From Rhizobium mayense (GTDB lineage: Bacteria > Pseudomonadota > Alphaproteobacteria > Rhizobiales > Rhizobiaceae), in assembly GCF_030272705.1 (NCBI RefSeq), contig NZ_JARFYM010000002.1:186001-250000 (forward strand): a stretch of 64,000 nucleotides of DNA, given 5' to 3'. The notes beneath the pieces are model-generated. The model had not been told where the DNA came from and did not search any database. It saw only the letters and a program-made list of their open reading frames with translations. Shown one piece after another: positions 24,618 to 33,103 of the stretch (positions are counted from its first letter, which is position 1; each line of letters opens with the position of its first letter). The translations under genes were made by a program, and so were the position numbers.

Positions 24618-24955
24618 CGCAACACCCTCGTGATTGAACGCTTCGGCGCCGTTCCACTTAAACAATCATGACTTCGCGTTTGACATCGGCGGGGAAAATT
24701 GCCGCGAACCCCTATCCCCGCGGCTTATCTTGTCGTGTCGGTCGTGGCCTTCGCCCGCTTTGCCAATAACCATGTGGGAAGCGACATTGTTCCTGCGATT
24801 TTCCTGGAACTGTCGCCGCCGAAACATAACGACGAGCAGCCGGACATAAGCGTCGATACGCAAAGGCTGTCGATCCCAACACCCTGGAACATTTGACCCA
24901 CAAAGCAGTTGAGATCTGGGATCATCCGAGGGACAAGAGTGGAGAACGGAACCGG
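24618..24955. other. Intergenic stretch, no supported gene
   Basis: 338 bp between the DUF4142 start and the next small gene. Several short frames cross it on both strands but none has a family signature or a good ribosome site. It presumably holds the divergent promoters of the two flanking genes; no clear operator was seen. Confidence 0.5.
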
Positions 24956-25126
24956 ATGAGCAAGCAGCAGAACTCAGATGAGACGAAGAGACATCCGCCG
25001 ACGTTCTCCGCGGAAGACGCCCGTCAGGGTGAAATCATTTTGCGAAGGCGCTGGCAGCGGTGGGTATTTATTGCCGTTCTGGTCGGCATCGTATTGTTGG
25101 CGTTTCTCCTGGCACCGAAACTTTGA
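24956..25126 (+). CDS. Small single-span membrane protein
   Basis: 56 residues from ATG 24956, with GGAG about 13 bp upstream. The N-terminal half is hydrophilic (KQQNSDETKRHPPTFSAEDARQGEI). It is followed by a basic stretch (LRRRWQRW) and one hydrophobic helix (VFIAVLVGIVLLAFLLAP) at the C-terminus. Short proteins with a [RK]QGEIILR segment before a terminal membrane helix are widespread in rhizobia and of unknown function. The positive-inside rule puts the N-terminus in the cytoplasm. It precedes the HAD hydrolase gene by 56 bp on the same strand. Confidence 0.65.
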   Translation: MSKQQNSDETKRHPPTFSAEDARQGEIILRRRWQRWVFIAVLVGIVLLAFLLAPKL

Positions 25127-25182
25127 CTACGTCAGGCAGCAATCAAGAGTGATATCGGCGAAGAAGAGGGTAGTCTGCTTCG

Positions 25183-25956
25183 ATGATCAATGGCGTGCTT
25201 CTTGATCTCGCTGGGGTCATCTATGACGGTGAAGACCTCATAGCCGGCGCAACATCTGCTGTTGCCCGGCTGCACGAGGCCGGCCTTCCCATCCGCTTCG
25301 TCAGCAATACGACGCGCTCAATCAAGCAAGCGATTCTGGATCGACTTGAGAAATTCGGGCTTGCTGTCACGAGCGACGAACTCTTCACTCCGGCACAGGC
25401 CGCCCGCGATTGGCTTCGTCGACACGACCGATCGCCCTACCTTCTGATCCACCCTGATCTGGCATCGGATTTCGACGGCCTGGCGGGCAGCCAAGACAAG
25501 GCTGTCGTTGTTGGCGATGCCGGCGAGATTTTCGACTACGGAACCCTGAACGAAGCATTTCGGGAATTGATCGAGGGCGCGGATTTCCTGGCGCTCGCAC
25601 CGAACAGGACGTTCAGGGATGCGGATGGAAAGCTGAGCCTAGATGCGGGTGCGTTCGTCGCGGCGTTGGAATTCGCAACTCAAAGGCGTGCCATTGTCCT
25701 GGGCAAACCGTCGGCTGACTTCTTCGTCTCCGCACTTGCCAGCATGCATTGTCCGAAAACGGAAGCCGTGATGGTGGGTGACGATGCGGAAACCGATGTC
25801 GCAGGCGCCTTGCGGGCTGGACTTTCCGGTGCGCTGTTGGTCCGTACCGGCAAGTACCGCCGCGGCGATGAGAAGCGTTTCAAACCGCAGCCAACAGCAA
25901 CGGTGAACGATATCTCCGCCGCCGTCGAGTGGATCATCGCCAATCGTAATATCTAG
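25183..25956 (+). CDS. HAD-superfamily IIA phosphatase, LHPP/HDHD2-like
   Basis: 257 residues. HAD motif I is LLDLAGVIYDG near the N-terminus, motif II is RFVSNTTRS, motif III Lys is VLGKPSADFF and motif IV is MVGDDAETDVAGALRAGL, followed by LLVRTGKY. The order with a C2A cap between motifs II and III places it in subclass IIA, close to phospholysine/phosphohistidine phosphatase LHPP. The general acid position of motif I is Ala (D-L-A-G), whereas LHPP has D-I-S-G and most HAD phosphatases D-x-D-G. Likely a phosphatase for a small phosphorylated compound; the substrate is unknown. Confidence 0.85.
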   Translation: MINGVLLDLAGVIYDGEDLIAGATSAVARLHEAGLPIRFVSNTTRSIKQAILDRLEKFGLAVTSDELFTPAQAARDWLRRHDRSPYLLIHPDLASDFDGLAGSQDKAVVVGDAGEIFDYGTLNEAFRELIEGADFLALAPNRTFRDADGKLSLDAGAFVAALEFATQRRAIVLGKPSADFFVSALASMHCPKTEAVMVGDDAETDVAGALRAGLSGALLVRTGKYRRGDEKRFKPQPTATVNDISAAVEWIIANRNI

Positions 25957-26004
25957 CCGAAGGCCATAGACGATTGGGCTGAAAACGCCACGTTGCGTCC
26001 TAAC

Positions 26005-26235
26005 CTACATCGCCGGTACGAACTTCCAAAACACGCCCTCGAAGCGTTCCGGATAATATTTGAATTCACACTCAAAGCGCCGTCCATAGGCTTCGGCGTT
26101 ATCGAGGGCCATCTTGCTGACCGGGTTCATTCCGGTGCCCGGGGCAAACCAATCCTCAAGCAGGTCCTCAGGCACATAGGCGCCGATCCGGAGCGGAAGT
26201 TTGGTCAATACGTCGTTCATCTCTTCGGGAGGCAT
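26005..26235 (-). CDS. Hypothetical small protein
   Basis: 76 residues from ATG 26235, preceded by GGAGAAGACA; the longer frame to 26511 overlaps the DUF982 gene and has no family look. The sequence is acidic and aromatic (RIGAYVPEDLLEDWFAPGTG, RRFECEFKYYPERFEGVFWKFVPAM) with no signal peptide or membrane span. I do not recognise the family. The strong ribosome site and the DUF982 gene upstream on the same strand support it as real. Confidence 0.55.
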   Translation of the reverse strand: MPPEEMNDVLTKLPLRIGAYVPEDLLEDWFAPGTGMNPVSKMALDNAEAYGRRFECEFKYYPERFEGVFWKFVPAM

Positions 26236-26365
26236 TGTCTTCTCCAACTTGTAACGTCGCTGGTATCGGACATCGCGAGCCGGAGAGATTAGCTCCGTCG
26301 TTGGGCGACGACAGGATACCTGTGCCCACTGATAGGGAGCTCCGCCCAGGGGCGGAGCCGTCTGC

Positions 26366-26683
26366 TCAATTTGCAGTATAACGCGTTGTCCGCAAAGACC
26401 CCGAATTCGGCCGCGGCATCGCATGGCGAGGCGCCAAAACTGCCGGCATATCTGCCTCCAGGCATGCGGCGACAAAAGCCTCGCGCGCGACGATCGGGGG
26501 AATCGCGCCATTCAATGTTCCGCGGCATGTCTTCACAGCGCGGTCGTACGGCTCACCATTCCGGAGAGGCCACTCATTTTCGAGGAAATCCAGCGCATCA
26601 TATGCGCCGGCAAAGCTCCGTTCCAGACCACATTGCAATCGAATGGTAACGGGCCGTGTCCAGGGAACGCTATTGATCAGCAT
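26366..26683 (-). CDS. DUF982 family protein
   Basis: 105 residues from ATG 26683 with a strong GAGGAGG ribosome site. The DUF982 pattern is clear: strand VTIRLQCGLERSFAGAYDALDFLENEWPLRNGEPYDRAVKTCRGTLNGAIPPIVAREAFVAACLEADMP, which matches the V-x-[LI]-x-x-G start, the W-P-x-x-x-G-x-x-[YF] centre and the AR-x-AF-[IV]-x-A-x-x-E-A end. DUF982 proteins are many-copied in Rhizobiales and of unknown function. The last 25 residues are Arg/Pro-rich and outside the domain. Confidence 0.75.
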   Translation of the reverse strand: MLINSVPWTRPVTIRLQCGLERSFAGAYDALDFLENEWPLRNGEPYDRAVKTCRGTLNGAIPPIVAREAFVAACLEADMPAVLAPRHAMPRPNSGSLRTTRYTAN

Positions 26684-26842
26684 TTTCTTCCTCCTCGAAT
26701 GCTGCCCGAATCACCCTGTTAGAATATTGCCGAGTCTCTCTTACGTTCAAGGGATTGCCAATGGCATTTGGAGGTCCATCCCCTTCCTTCGAGTGCGAGC
26801 CATCGATCTCCATCCGCATGTCGGCCATAAAGTCCTCTAACG

Positions 26843-26872
26843 AAAAGCCTGGGACGACATGTCGTCCCAGGC
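26843..26872 (-). terminator. Rho-independent terminator of the dehydratase/ABC operon
   Basis: 26847-26872 is a perfect 26-bp dyad (arms GCCTGGGACGACA and TGTCGTCCCAGGC). Read on the minus strand it forms a stem followed by TTTT (26846-26843), 95 bp after the end of the minus-strand dehydratase gene at 26968. The T run on one side favours a terminator over a protein-binding site. Confidence 0.75.
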
Positions 26873-26967
26873 CTCTGCATGGAGGATCCCAGCCTGATCA
26901 TCTTGCGGACCGCGGAGCAATGTTCCGCAGGCAAACGCGCATCGTTCCGAGCTTCGGTAGCGCTCCG

Positions 26968-28125
26968 CTATTGATCGACCACCGAGCCGTCGACATGAAG
27001 ACGGGTGTGCATCTTTCGGGGGCGGTACGGATATTTCTGTGCCGCGTCCGGCCGCAGAGTAATGCCGATGCCGGGTTCGTCGCTGATCGTCAGGAAGCCC
27101 TCGCCATCGTGTTGCGAGGCGCCGGCGAGGAAACTGTCGGTATCCGGGCGCTTGTCCGTAACGTCCCAGGTATCGTTCGGGAATTCCTGCATCACGAAGT
27201 TCGGCGCCGTCGCGGCAATCTGGAGGCAAGCGGCCGTCGACACGGCGCTCAACGGATTATGCGGCACCACACCGACATGCGACGCCTCGGCAAGGGCGGC
27301 GATCTTGCGGGCCCCGGAAATGCCGCCGACGATGCAGACATCGGGGCGAACCATCTGCACGGCATTGCGCGCCAGAAGCATCTGGAACTCCCACAATGAG
27401 GTCATGCGCTCGCCGGTCGCGATCGGAATGCCGATCTTGTCGGCGACATAGGACATCTCATCGAGATTATCTGGTGTGACCGGATCTTCCATGAACAACG
27501 GCAGGAACTCTTCGATGCCCCGGCCAAGCTGTACAGCTTCGAAAGGCACCATTCTTCGATGGATCTCAATGCAGAGATCCATCTCACGCCCCGCAATCTT
27601 GCGGTATTCGCGAACCGTATCGATGGCGTCACCGATCTTCTGCGCATGCGTCTGGAAAAATGGCACCTCGCGACGGGAATCGAGAAAAGGCGTCAGGTGA
27701 CCGACGGCGGTGAAACCCATTTTCTTGGCATTCTCGATGCCGGTGAAAAGCTCTTCCTTGGTCTCCCCGAAGACGTGATAATAGGCGCGTGCCTTGTCTC
27801 GCACCTTGCCGCCGAGAAGGGCGTGCACCGGCGCTTCGTAGTGCTTGCCGGCGATATCCCAAAGAGCGATATCGATGGCGCTGATTGCGGCCATGATCGC
27901 CGAGCCACGGAAATGCGCCCAGCGATACATATATTGCCAGTGATGTTCGATACGCAGCGGGTTCTCGCCCAGGAGATAGTCCTTGAAGCGGGTCACCGCG
28001 CCGGCCGTGGCCTCATGAAATCCCCAGGCGCCGCCCTCACCCAGACCGACCAACCCGTTGTCCGTGCGGATTTCGACGAAGAAATATTTGTCGATAAAAA
28101 TGCTCTCGATGCTTTCAATGCGCAT
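26968..28125 (-). CDS. Enolase-superfamily acid-sugar dehydratase (GalD/ManD-like)
   Basis: 385 residues from ATG 28125 (AAAGGATTGAAC upstream). The N-terminal capping domain (GLVGLGEGGAWGFHEATAG) is followed by a TIM barrel with metal ligands in EIHRR (Glu187, His189), FMEDPV (Glu213) and TGERM (Glu239). The catalytic His is in VVPHNPLS (His289). The D-x-H arrangement typical of galactonate and mannonate dehydratases is E-x-H here. The long C-terminal segment ends with a PYRPRKMHTRLHVDGSVVDQ tail. It is the last gene of the ABC importer operon, so it probably dehydrates the imported acid sugar. Confidence 0.85.
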   Translation of the reverse strand: MRIESIESIFIDKYFFVEIRTDNGLVGLGEGGAWGFHEATAGAVTRFKDYLLGENPLRIEHHWQYMYRWAHFRGSAIMAAISAIDIALWDIAGKHYEAPVHALLGGKVRDKARAYYHVFGETKEELFTGIENAKKMGFTAVGHLTPFLDSRREVPFFQTHAQKIGDAIDTVREYRKIAGREMDLCIEIHRRMVPFEAVQLGRGIEEFLPLFMEDPVTPDNLDEMSYVADKIGIPIATGERMTSLWEFQMLLARNAVQMVRPDVCIVGGISGARKIAALAEASHVGVVPHNPLSAVSTAACLQIAATAPNFVMQEFPNDTWDVTDKRPDTDSFLAGASQHDGEGFLTISDEPGIGITLRPDAAQKYPYRPRKMHTRLHVDGSVVDQ

Positions 28126-28169
28126 GTTCAATCCTTTCATACTGTTTCGTCCGCAGGGCATGCGGCTCA

Positions 28170-29252
28170 CTATTCCGGGATGATGATGACGTCGTCGGGT
28201 TCGATCCGGACGCGGATGGTGTCGCCGATGACGGGAGGCCGGCGCGCCGGCAGTTCGGCGCGTAGCGTCACTTCGCCCAGCAGCAAACTGCAGGTGACGA
28301 GCGGGCCAAGAAAACCGAGGGTTTCGACACGCGCATCGAAGCAATTCGCGCCCGTCTCGTCGTCGCGGATACGGCTGATGCTTTCGGCGCGGATACAGGC
28401 GAGAACCGGACCTGACGCGCGAGCGTCTTGCCCGCGCGAAAAATGCCCTGCCACAATCACACCGCCGGGGAGCGACACCTGCGCCGACCGATCACCAGCC
28501 GAGCGAATGACCGAGGCTTCAACGATGTTGGCATTGCCGATGAATTCGGCGGCGAAGCGGCTCGCTGGCCGTTCGTAGAGGTCGCGCGGCGTGCCTGACT
28601 GCATGATCCGCCCATCCTTCATCAGGATGATGCGATCGCTCATCAGCATGGCTTCGGACTGATCGTGGGTTACGTAGAGCGAGGTCTGGCCCAGCCGGCG
28701 CTGCAGTTCCACCAATTCGAAGCGCATCCGGTCCCGCAGGCCGGCATCGAGATTGCTCAGCGGCTCATCGAACAACAACAGCCGCGGCGAGGTGACGACG
28801 GCGCGGGCAAGTGCCACGCGCTGCTGCTGCCCGCCGCTCAGCTCCGTTCCATAACGGCCGGCAAAACCATCAAGGCCGACGATTTTAAGCGCCTCGCCAA
28901 CTTTCCTCTCTATATCGGCAGAGGTCTCGCGACGAATGCGCAGCCCATAGGCGACGTTTTCGAAAACCGACATATGCGGCCAGACCGCATAGGATTGGAA
29001 GACCATGTTGATGCCGCGCTTGTCGGGCGGCACATCGCGACCATCCGCCGCCATGATCGCTTCGCCCAGGCGGATGGTTCCGCCCGAAGAGCCTTCGAGA
29101 CCGGCAATGCATCGCAACGTCGTCGTCTTGCCGCAGCCACTCGGGCCAAGTAGCGAGACGAACTCACCGTCCTCGACCGTGAAGGAGATATCGCGGACGG
29201 CAATCACGGCGCCATACGCCACGACAAGATCTTCGACCTTCAACTTGGCCAA
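28170..29252 (-). CDS. ABC transporter ATP-binding protein, Fe3+/spermidine/phosphonate-type
   Basis: 360 residues starting at TTG 29252, with GAGGAAGTCACA just upstream. Walker A is GPSGCGKTT, the Q-loop is VFQSYAVWPHMSVFENVAYGL, the signature is LSGGQQQRVALARAV, Walker B is LLLFDEPLSNLDA and the switch is YVTHD. A C-terminal TOBE domain (about 240-360, ending RVRIEPDDVIIIPE) is typical of this subfamily. It energises the fused permease encoded upstream. The rare TTG start may keep expression below the membrane partner. Confidence 0.9.
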   Translation of the reverse strand: MAKLKVEDLVVAYGAVIAVRDISFTVEDGEFVSLLGPSGCGKTTTLRCIAGLEGSSGGTIRLGEAIMAADGRDVPPDKRGINMVFQSYAVWPHMSVFENVAYGLRIRRETSADIERKVGEALKIVGLDGFAGRYGTELSGGQQQRVALARAVVTSPRLLLFDEPLSNLDAGLRDRMRFELVELQRRLGQTSLYVTHDQSEAMLMSDRIILMKDGRIMQSGTPRDLYERPASRFAAEFIGNANIVEASVIRSAGDRSAQVSLPGGVIVAGHFSRGQDARASGPVLACIRAESISRIRDDETGANCFDARVETLGFLGPLVTCSLLLGEVTLRAELPARRPPVIGDTIRVRIEPDDVIIIPE

Positions 29253-29266
29253 TGTGACTTCCTCGC

Positions 29267-31000
29267 TTAAGTGGCCTGCGACAGCTTCACGCGCAGCACG
29301 AAACGCCCGATGAAAATGCCGGCGCCAAGGATCGCGGTTTGCAGGAGGCCGATGATGGTAGCGTTCTGGACATTGCCGAATTCGAGGTAGTCCCAGGACA
29401 TGACCGACAGCACCTTATTGCTCGGTGAGGCCAGCAGGATCGCGGCACTGATTTCGCGGATCGAGAAAATGAAAACCAGGATCCAGGCCGACAGCACGCC
29501 CGGCTTGATCAGCGCAAACGTGATCTTGCGTGCCGTATGCCAATGCGAGCCGCCGCAGACCGAGGACGCTTCTTCCAGCGACTTGTCGATCTGGATCATC
29601 GACGTGTCGATCATCCGGTAGGCGAAGGGGATGTACGAGGCGACGAAGGCGATGACGAGAATCCAGATCGTGCCGTAGGCGGGCGTCATCAGGTAGGTCC
29701 AGAAGATGCCGGTGCCGAAGACGATGCCCGGCACGGCAATCGGGAACATCGCGATATAATCGAGAATGTCGCCGCCCCTCACCCGCAGGCGGCGAACCGC
29801 ATAGGCAAGGACGATACCGAGCGCGACGCAAAAGGTGGGAGACAGGATGCCGACCAGCAGCGTGTTCCAGATCGACTGCTGAACGGAAACCGATCCGAGA
29901 ACCGCCCTGAAATTGGCAAGCGTGAAGTGAGCATCGAGGATCGACGACGAGGTGAAGCTGGTGAAGGCAACGTACAGCAGCGCCAGATAAGGCAGGACGA
30001 TCGCGAGTACCACATAGGCCAGGATGAAGACCAACGCCGCGAACTGCCAGCCGCGAAGCCGAACGAGCCGGGCGCGGTACCCCCTCGCCGTCACGGTGAC
30101 GAAACGGGTCGCAACCCGTGAGGCAAAGCGATAAAAAGCCACGCCGATCAGCGATATCCAGAAAAGCAGCGTCCCGATTGCCGCCGCCCGCGAATAGTCG
30201 AGCGGAAACGTTGCAACAGCGCGATAGATATCGACGGCGAGGAACGGCATTGCCTGCGTGCCGCCGAGAGCGGCGGGAATGGAAAAGGTGCCGCAGGTCA
30301 GCACGAAAACAAAGAAGAAGGCCGAGATGATGGCCGGACGCACGATCGGAAGCGTGATCTTATACGCGGTCGTAAACGTGCCGGCACCGTTCAGATAGGA
30401 TGCCTCCTCCATGGAGGGGTCCATGCCCTTCAGCGCCGAGGATACCGTCATATAAGCATAGGGCACGTTGTAGAGGGCCATGATCAGGATGACGCCGGTG
30501 GCGCTGACGACGTTGATTATGGCGCCCTGGATACCGAGGAGGTCGCGGGCCATCACATTGATGAGGCCGGCATTCGGCGAGGCCAGGATCAGCCAGGCGA
30601 GAGCCCCGACGAAAGGCGAGAGATAGAGCGGCGCAATCACGCATTGCTCCATGAAACCGCGTGCTCGGATGTCTGTCCGCGACAACAGCCACGCAAGCGC
30701 GATCCCGACAAGGCAGGCGATCAGCGAAACGAGAAGCGACGCACCAATGGTGACGGAAAGCGTCTTCAGATACGGCAGCGTCGTATAGACGGCCTGCAGG
30801 CTCCTCAGGGAAAACTGCGCACGCGGATCGACGAAAGTTCCCGTCCGCATTGCGCCAAGGAACATCAACAGGATCGGCAGCAGCACCAGCACGATCAGCA
30901 AAATGCCGAGCGCGAGCGGCAATGCCAGCCCGCGCCGGCTCCGCAGGCCCTCGGCGCGACTGACCGGGATAACCTGAGTTTGCGTTTGCGATATCGACAC
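29267..31000 (-). CDS. ABC transporter permease, fused double domain
   Basis: 577 residues from GTG 31000 (GAGGTAGGGAC upstream), about 12 membrane helices. Two full permease domains are joined as in FbpB and ThiP. Each has an EAA loop: SMEEASYLNGAGTFTTAYKITLPIVRPAI in the first half and SLEEASSVCGGSHWHTARKITFALIKPGV in the second. The fused architecture is typical of Fe3+, thiamine and 2-aminoethylphosphonate importers. Here it is combined with acid-sugar genes, so an organic-acid substrate seems more likely. It is 9 bp after the binding-protein stop. Confidence 0.9.
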   Translation of the reverse strand: MSISQTQTQVIPVSRAEGLRSRRGLALPLALGILLIVLVLLPILLMFLGAMRTGTFVDPRAQFSLRSLQAVYTTLPYLKTLSVTIGASLLVSLIACLVGIALAWLLSRTDIRARGFMEQCVIAPLYLSPFVGALAWLILASPNAGLINVMARDLLGIQGAIINVVSATGVILIMALYNVPYAYMTVSSALKGMDPSMEEASYLNGAGTFTTAYKITLPIVRPAIISAFFFVFVLTCGTFSIPAALGGTQAMPFLAVDIYRAVATFPLDYSRAAAIGTLLFWISLIGVAFYRFASRVATRFVTVTARGYRARLVRLRGWQFAALVFILAYVVLAIVLPYLALLYVAFTSFTSSSILDAHFTLANFRAVLGSVSVQQSIWNTLLVGILSPTFCVALGIVLAYAVRRLRVRGGDILDYIAMFPIAVPGIVFGTGIFWTYLMTPAYGTIWILVIAFVASYIPFAYRMIDTSMIQIDKSLEEASSVCGGSHWHTARKITFALIKPGVLSAWILVFIFSIREISAAILLASPSNKVLSVMSWDYLEFGNVQNATIIGLLQTAILGAGIFIGRFVLRVKLSQAT

Positions 31001-31009
31001 GTCCCTACC

Positions 31010-32143
31010 TCACCGTCCGAAAATTTGGTTCCATTCGGCGATGATGGGTTTGCCCGGATCGACGTAGCCAGGATCGTTCAGATAATCGAGGTAGAGGTCC
31101 GTGGGATCGGCATACCAATCCTCCTTGTACCAGTCGCCCTTGCTCGCCTTGCGGCCGTCGACGGTATCTTCGCGCGCGGAGGCGACGCCGGAGAGCTTGA
31201 ACCACTCGGCCTGCCCCTCCGAACTTGCGGCCCATTCCTGAAAGAGTTTTGCTGCGTTGGAGTGCGGCGCATGGGCGGAAATGGCCTGGACCGTGAGATT
31301 GGCCGGGGTCGGCGACGGAAAAACCCAGCGGATCGGCGCGCCCTTGAGATAGAGATTGCCCATATCGCTCTGCGACGCCTGATCGACGATCGCATGTTCG
31401 CCGGCGCCGACCCGGTCATACATCGGCGATTTGCTTTCGTAGATCTGCGGCTTCAGGGCAGCGATCTTGGCCTCGTAAGCGGGACCGTACTGGTCGCGCT
31501 TGCCGCCCAGAAACATATAGACGAAGGAATAGCTGCTGCCGCCGGATGCCGGCGTCGAGGTGGCCATGCGGCCGGTCCAGCGCGGATCGGTCAGGGCTTG
31601 CCAGCCGCCCTCGCGGATCAATTTATCCTCCTCCGGCGTGACCTTTTGGGAGTTCCAGGCAATCCCCATCGCGTTGACGAAGATGGTGTACCAGATGCCC
31701 TCCTTTTTCATCGACGGACGAATGCCTGCGCCCGAGGGAGGCGTATATTCGCCGATCAACCCCTCGTCATGGGCCGACTCGATGAGCACCGTATCCGTGA
31801 TCTGGATCACATCGGCGATATGCTGCCCGACGCGCTCCTCCGTCAGCCACCGATCGAAGAGCGGATAGCTGGGACCGCGAACATTCTGCGTGCTGATGCC
31901 ATATTTCTTGGTGAAGGCCGACGTCCAGGTCGCCGTGATGTCGATCGCAGTCGTGTGATAGTAGGTCAGAGTTCCCTCGGCCTTGGCGGCGGCGATTAGA
32001 TCGGCGTCGGGAGCTGCTTCAGCCAGAGCGCGGCCCGGAAAAGGTAGCGCGGCGGCAGCGGCTCCCATTGCACCCAGTTGAAGCAAATGTCGTCGGGAAA
32101 TCTCCCGACGGAATCCGGGCACGCCGTTATTATCGGTCGTCAT
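31010..32143 (-). CDS. Extracellular solute-binding protein, family 1, Tat-exported
   Basis: 377 residues. ATG 32143 is chosen over 32149 because GGGAGGA lies 6 bp before it. A twin-arginine signal (ISRRHLLQLGAMGAAAAALP) ends near residue 38. The mature protein has the family-1 pattern of iron and phosphonate-type receptors: AAKAEGTLTYYHTTAIDITATWTSAFTKKYGI, then GIWYTIFVNAMGIAWNSQKV and DPRWTGRMATSTPASGGSS. Tat export suggests folding or cofactor binding before secretion. It is the first gene of the operon, divergent from a GntR gene across a 26-bp palindrome. Confidence 0.9.
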   Translation of the reverse strand: MTTDNNGVPGFRREISRRHLLQLGAMGAAAAALPFPGRALAEAAPDADLIAAAKAEGTLTYYHTTAIDITATWTSAFTKKYGISTQNVRGPSYPLFDRWLTEERVGQHIADVIQITDTVLIESAHDEGLIGEYTPPSGAGIRPSMKKEGIWYTIFVNAMGIAWNSQKVTPEEDKLIREGGWQALTDPRWTGRMATSTPASGGSSYSFVYMFLGGKRDQYGPAYEAKIAALKPQIYESKSPMYDRVGAGEHAIVDQASQSDMGNLYLKGAPIRWVFPSPTPANLTVQAISAHAPHSNAAKLFQEWAASSEGQAEWFKLSGVASAREDTVDGRKASKGDWYKEDWYADPTDLYLDYLNDPGYVDPGKPIIAEWNQIFGR

Positions 32144-32193
32144 TCGCATTCCTCCCTGACAAGACGACGGGCTCCTCCCCATCGCCGCTTGCT

Positions 32194-32259
32194 ATCCTAT
32201 ATTTGCGCAAATATAGGATGAGTCAACGCTTGATCGGCAGATTTGCGCAAATATAGGAT
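32194..32259. promoter_or_regulatory. 26-bp perfect palindrome and 19-bp partial copy, GntR operator
   Basis: 32194-32219 is an exact 26-bp palindrome with half ATCCTATATTTGC. A second copy at 32241-32259 keeps the core ATTTGCGCAAAT and the right arm ATAGGAT (19 identical bases) but loses the left arm. Centres are about 40 bp apart, near four helical turns, in the gap between the binding-protein and GntR genes. It is very likely the regulator's binding site controlling both transcripts. Confidence 0.8.
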
Positions 32260-32320
32260 TTCGTGCAAAGGCCCGACTATTCGTTTATGATTGGCGCTCG
32301 AACAGAGAAAGGACTGATTG

Positions 32321-33076
32321 ATGAGGGTGAGTTCCAAGAGTTTGGCCAGTATACCTCCGCTCAATGAACCGGTTTATCTGCGTGTCAAACGAGCGATCGT
32401 GGCCGATCTCGTCTCAGGAGAGTTCTTGCCCGGCATGCATCTGACCATCGACACGCTGACGACGCGCTACGGCGTCAGTCATATGCCGATCCGGGAAGCG
32501 CTGCGGCAGTTGGAGGGTGAAGGCATCCTGATCTCGCTCGCTCATCGTGGCTTCAAGATCGAATCCGTCACCGAGGATTACATCCGCAACATCTACGACA
32601 TCCGTGTCGGCATCGAATCCCTGCTTGCCCATCGGGCAGCCGAGCTGGCGACGGATGAGGACATCAGCGACATCAGACATTTGCATGAGAACCTGTCCGC
32701 CCTGATCCGCAGCGGCGGCGGCGTGCCGGCTGCGCTTGAGAACGTCAAATTCCACAAGCGGATCTATGCCATTGCCCGCAATCCAGAGGCCGAGCTTATT
32801 CTGGAAGGACGGACCCGCGTTGTGCGCAGCGTCGGCGACGGCTTCGGCGGCTATACGCCTGATGTTTTCGAAATTGTCATCGCCGAGCACGAAAAAATGG
32901 TTGTGGCCCTCGAACGAAAAGACCCGAAAGCCGCGGGCGATGCCGTTTTCGATCACGTCACCGCAGCGCGCGACCGCCTCTTGGCAAAGATGGCAGAGAC
33001 CCATAGGTTCACGTCCGACGCCGCCCCGCAAACCGGAACGCAGCCATCCCGCGGCATAACAGACCAGACCCTTTGA
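32321..33076 (+). CDS. GntR family regulator, FCD subfamily
   Basis: 251 residues from ATG 32321 (AAAGGA 9 bp upstream; a TTG at 32318 is an alternative). The wHTH is MHLTIDTLTTRYGVSHMPIREALRQLEGEGILISLAHRGFKIESV and the FCD domain has ENVKFHKRIYAIA, IAEHEKMVVAL and VFDHVTAARDR. It is divergent from the ABC operon and 27 bp upstream of a second dehydratase gene on its own strand, so it controls both arms. The last 25 residues are a disordered tail. Confidence 0.87.
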   Translation: MRVSSKSLASIPPLNEPVYLRVKRAIVADLVSGEFLPGMHLTIDTLTTRYGVSHMPIREALRQLEGEGILISLAHRGFKIESVTEDYIRNIYDIRVGIESLLAHRAAELATDEDISDIRHLHENLSALIRSGGGVPAALENVKFHKRIYAIARNPEAELILEGRTRVVRSVGDGFGGYTPDVFEIVIAEHEKMVVALERKDPKAAGDAVFDHVTAARDRLLAKMAETHRFTSDAAPQTGTQPSRGITDQTL

Positions 33077-33103
33077 CGATCGATAAGAGCTCAAGAGGAT
33101 ATC

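Noticed and set aside
26847..26872. 26-bp perfect palindrome as a protein-binding site
   Set aside because: A T run follows it only on the minus strand, downstream of a minus-strand operon, so a terminator explains it better.
30644..31999. Plus-strand frame of 451 codons antisense to the ABC permease and binding-protein genes
   Set aside because: Low-complexity, charge-rich translation; the opposite strand encodes clear transporter subunits.
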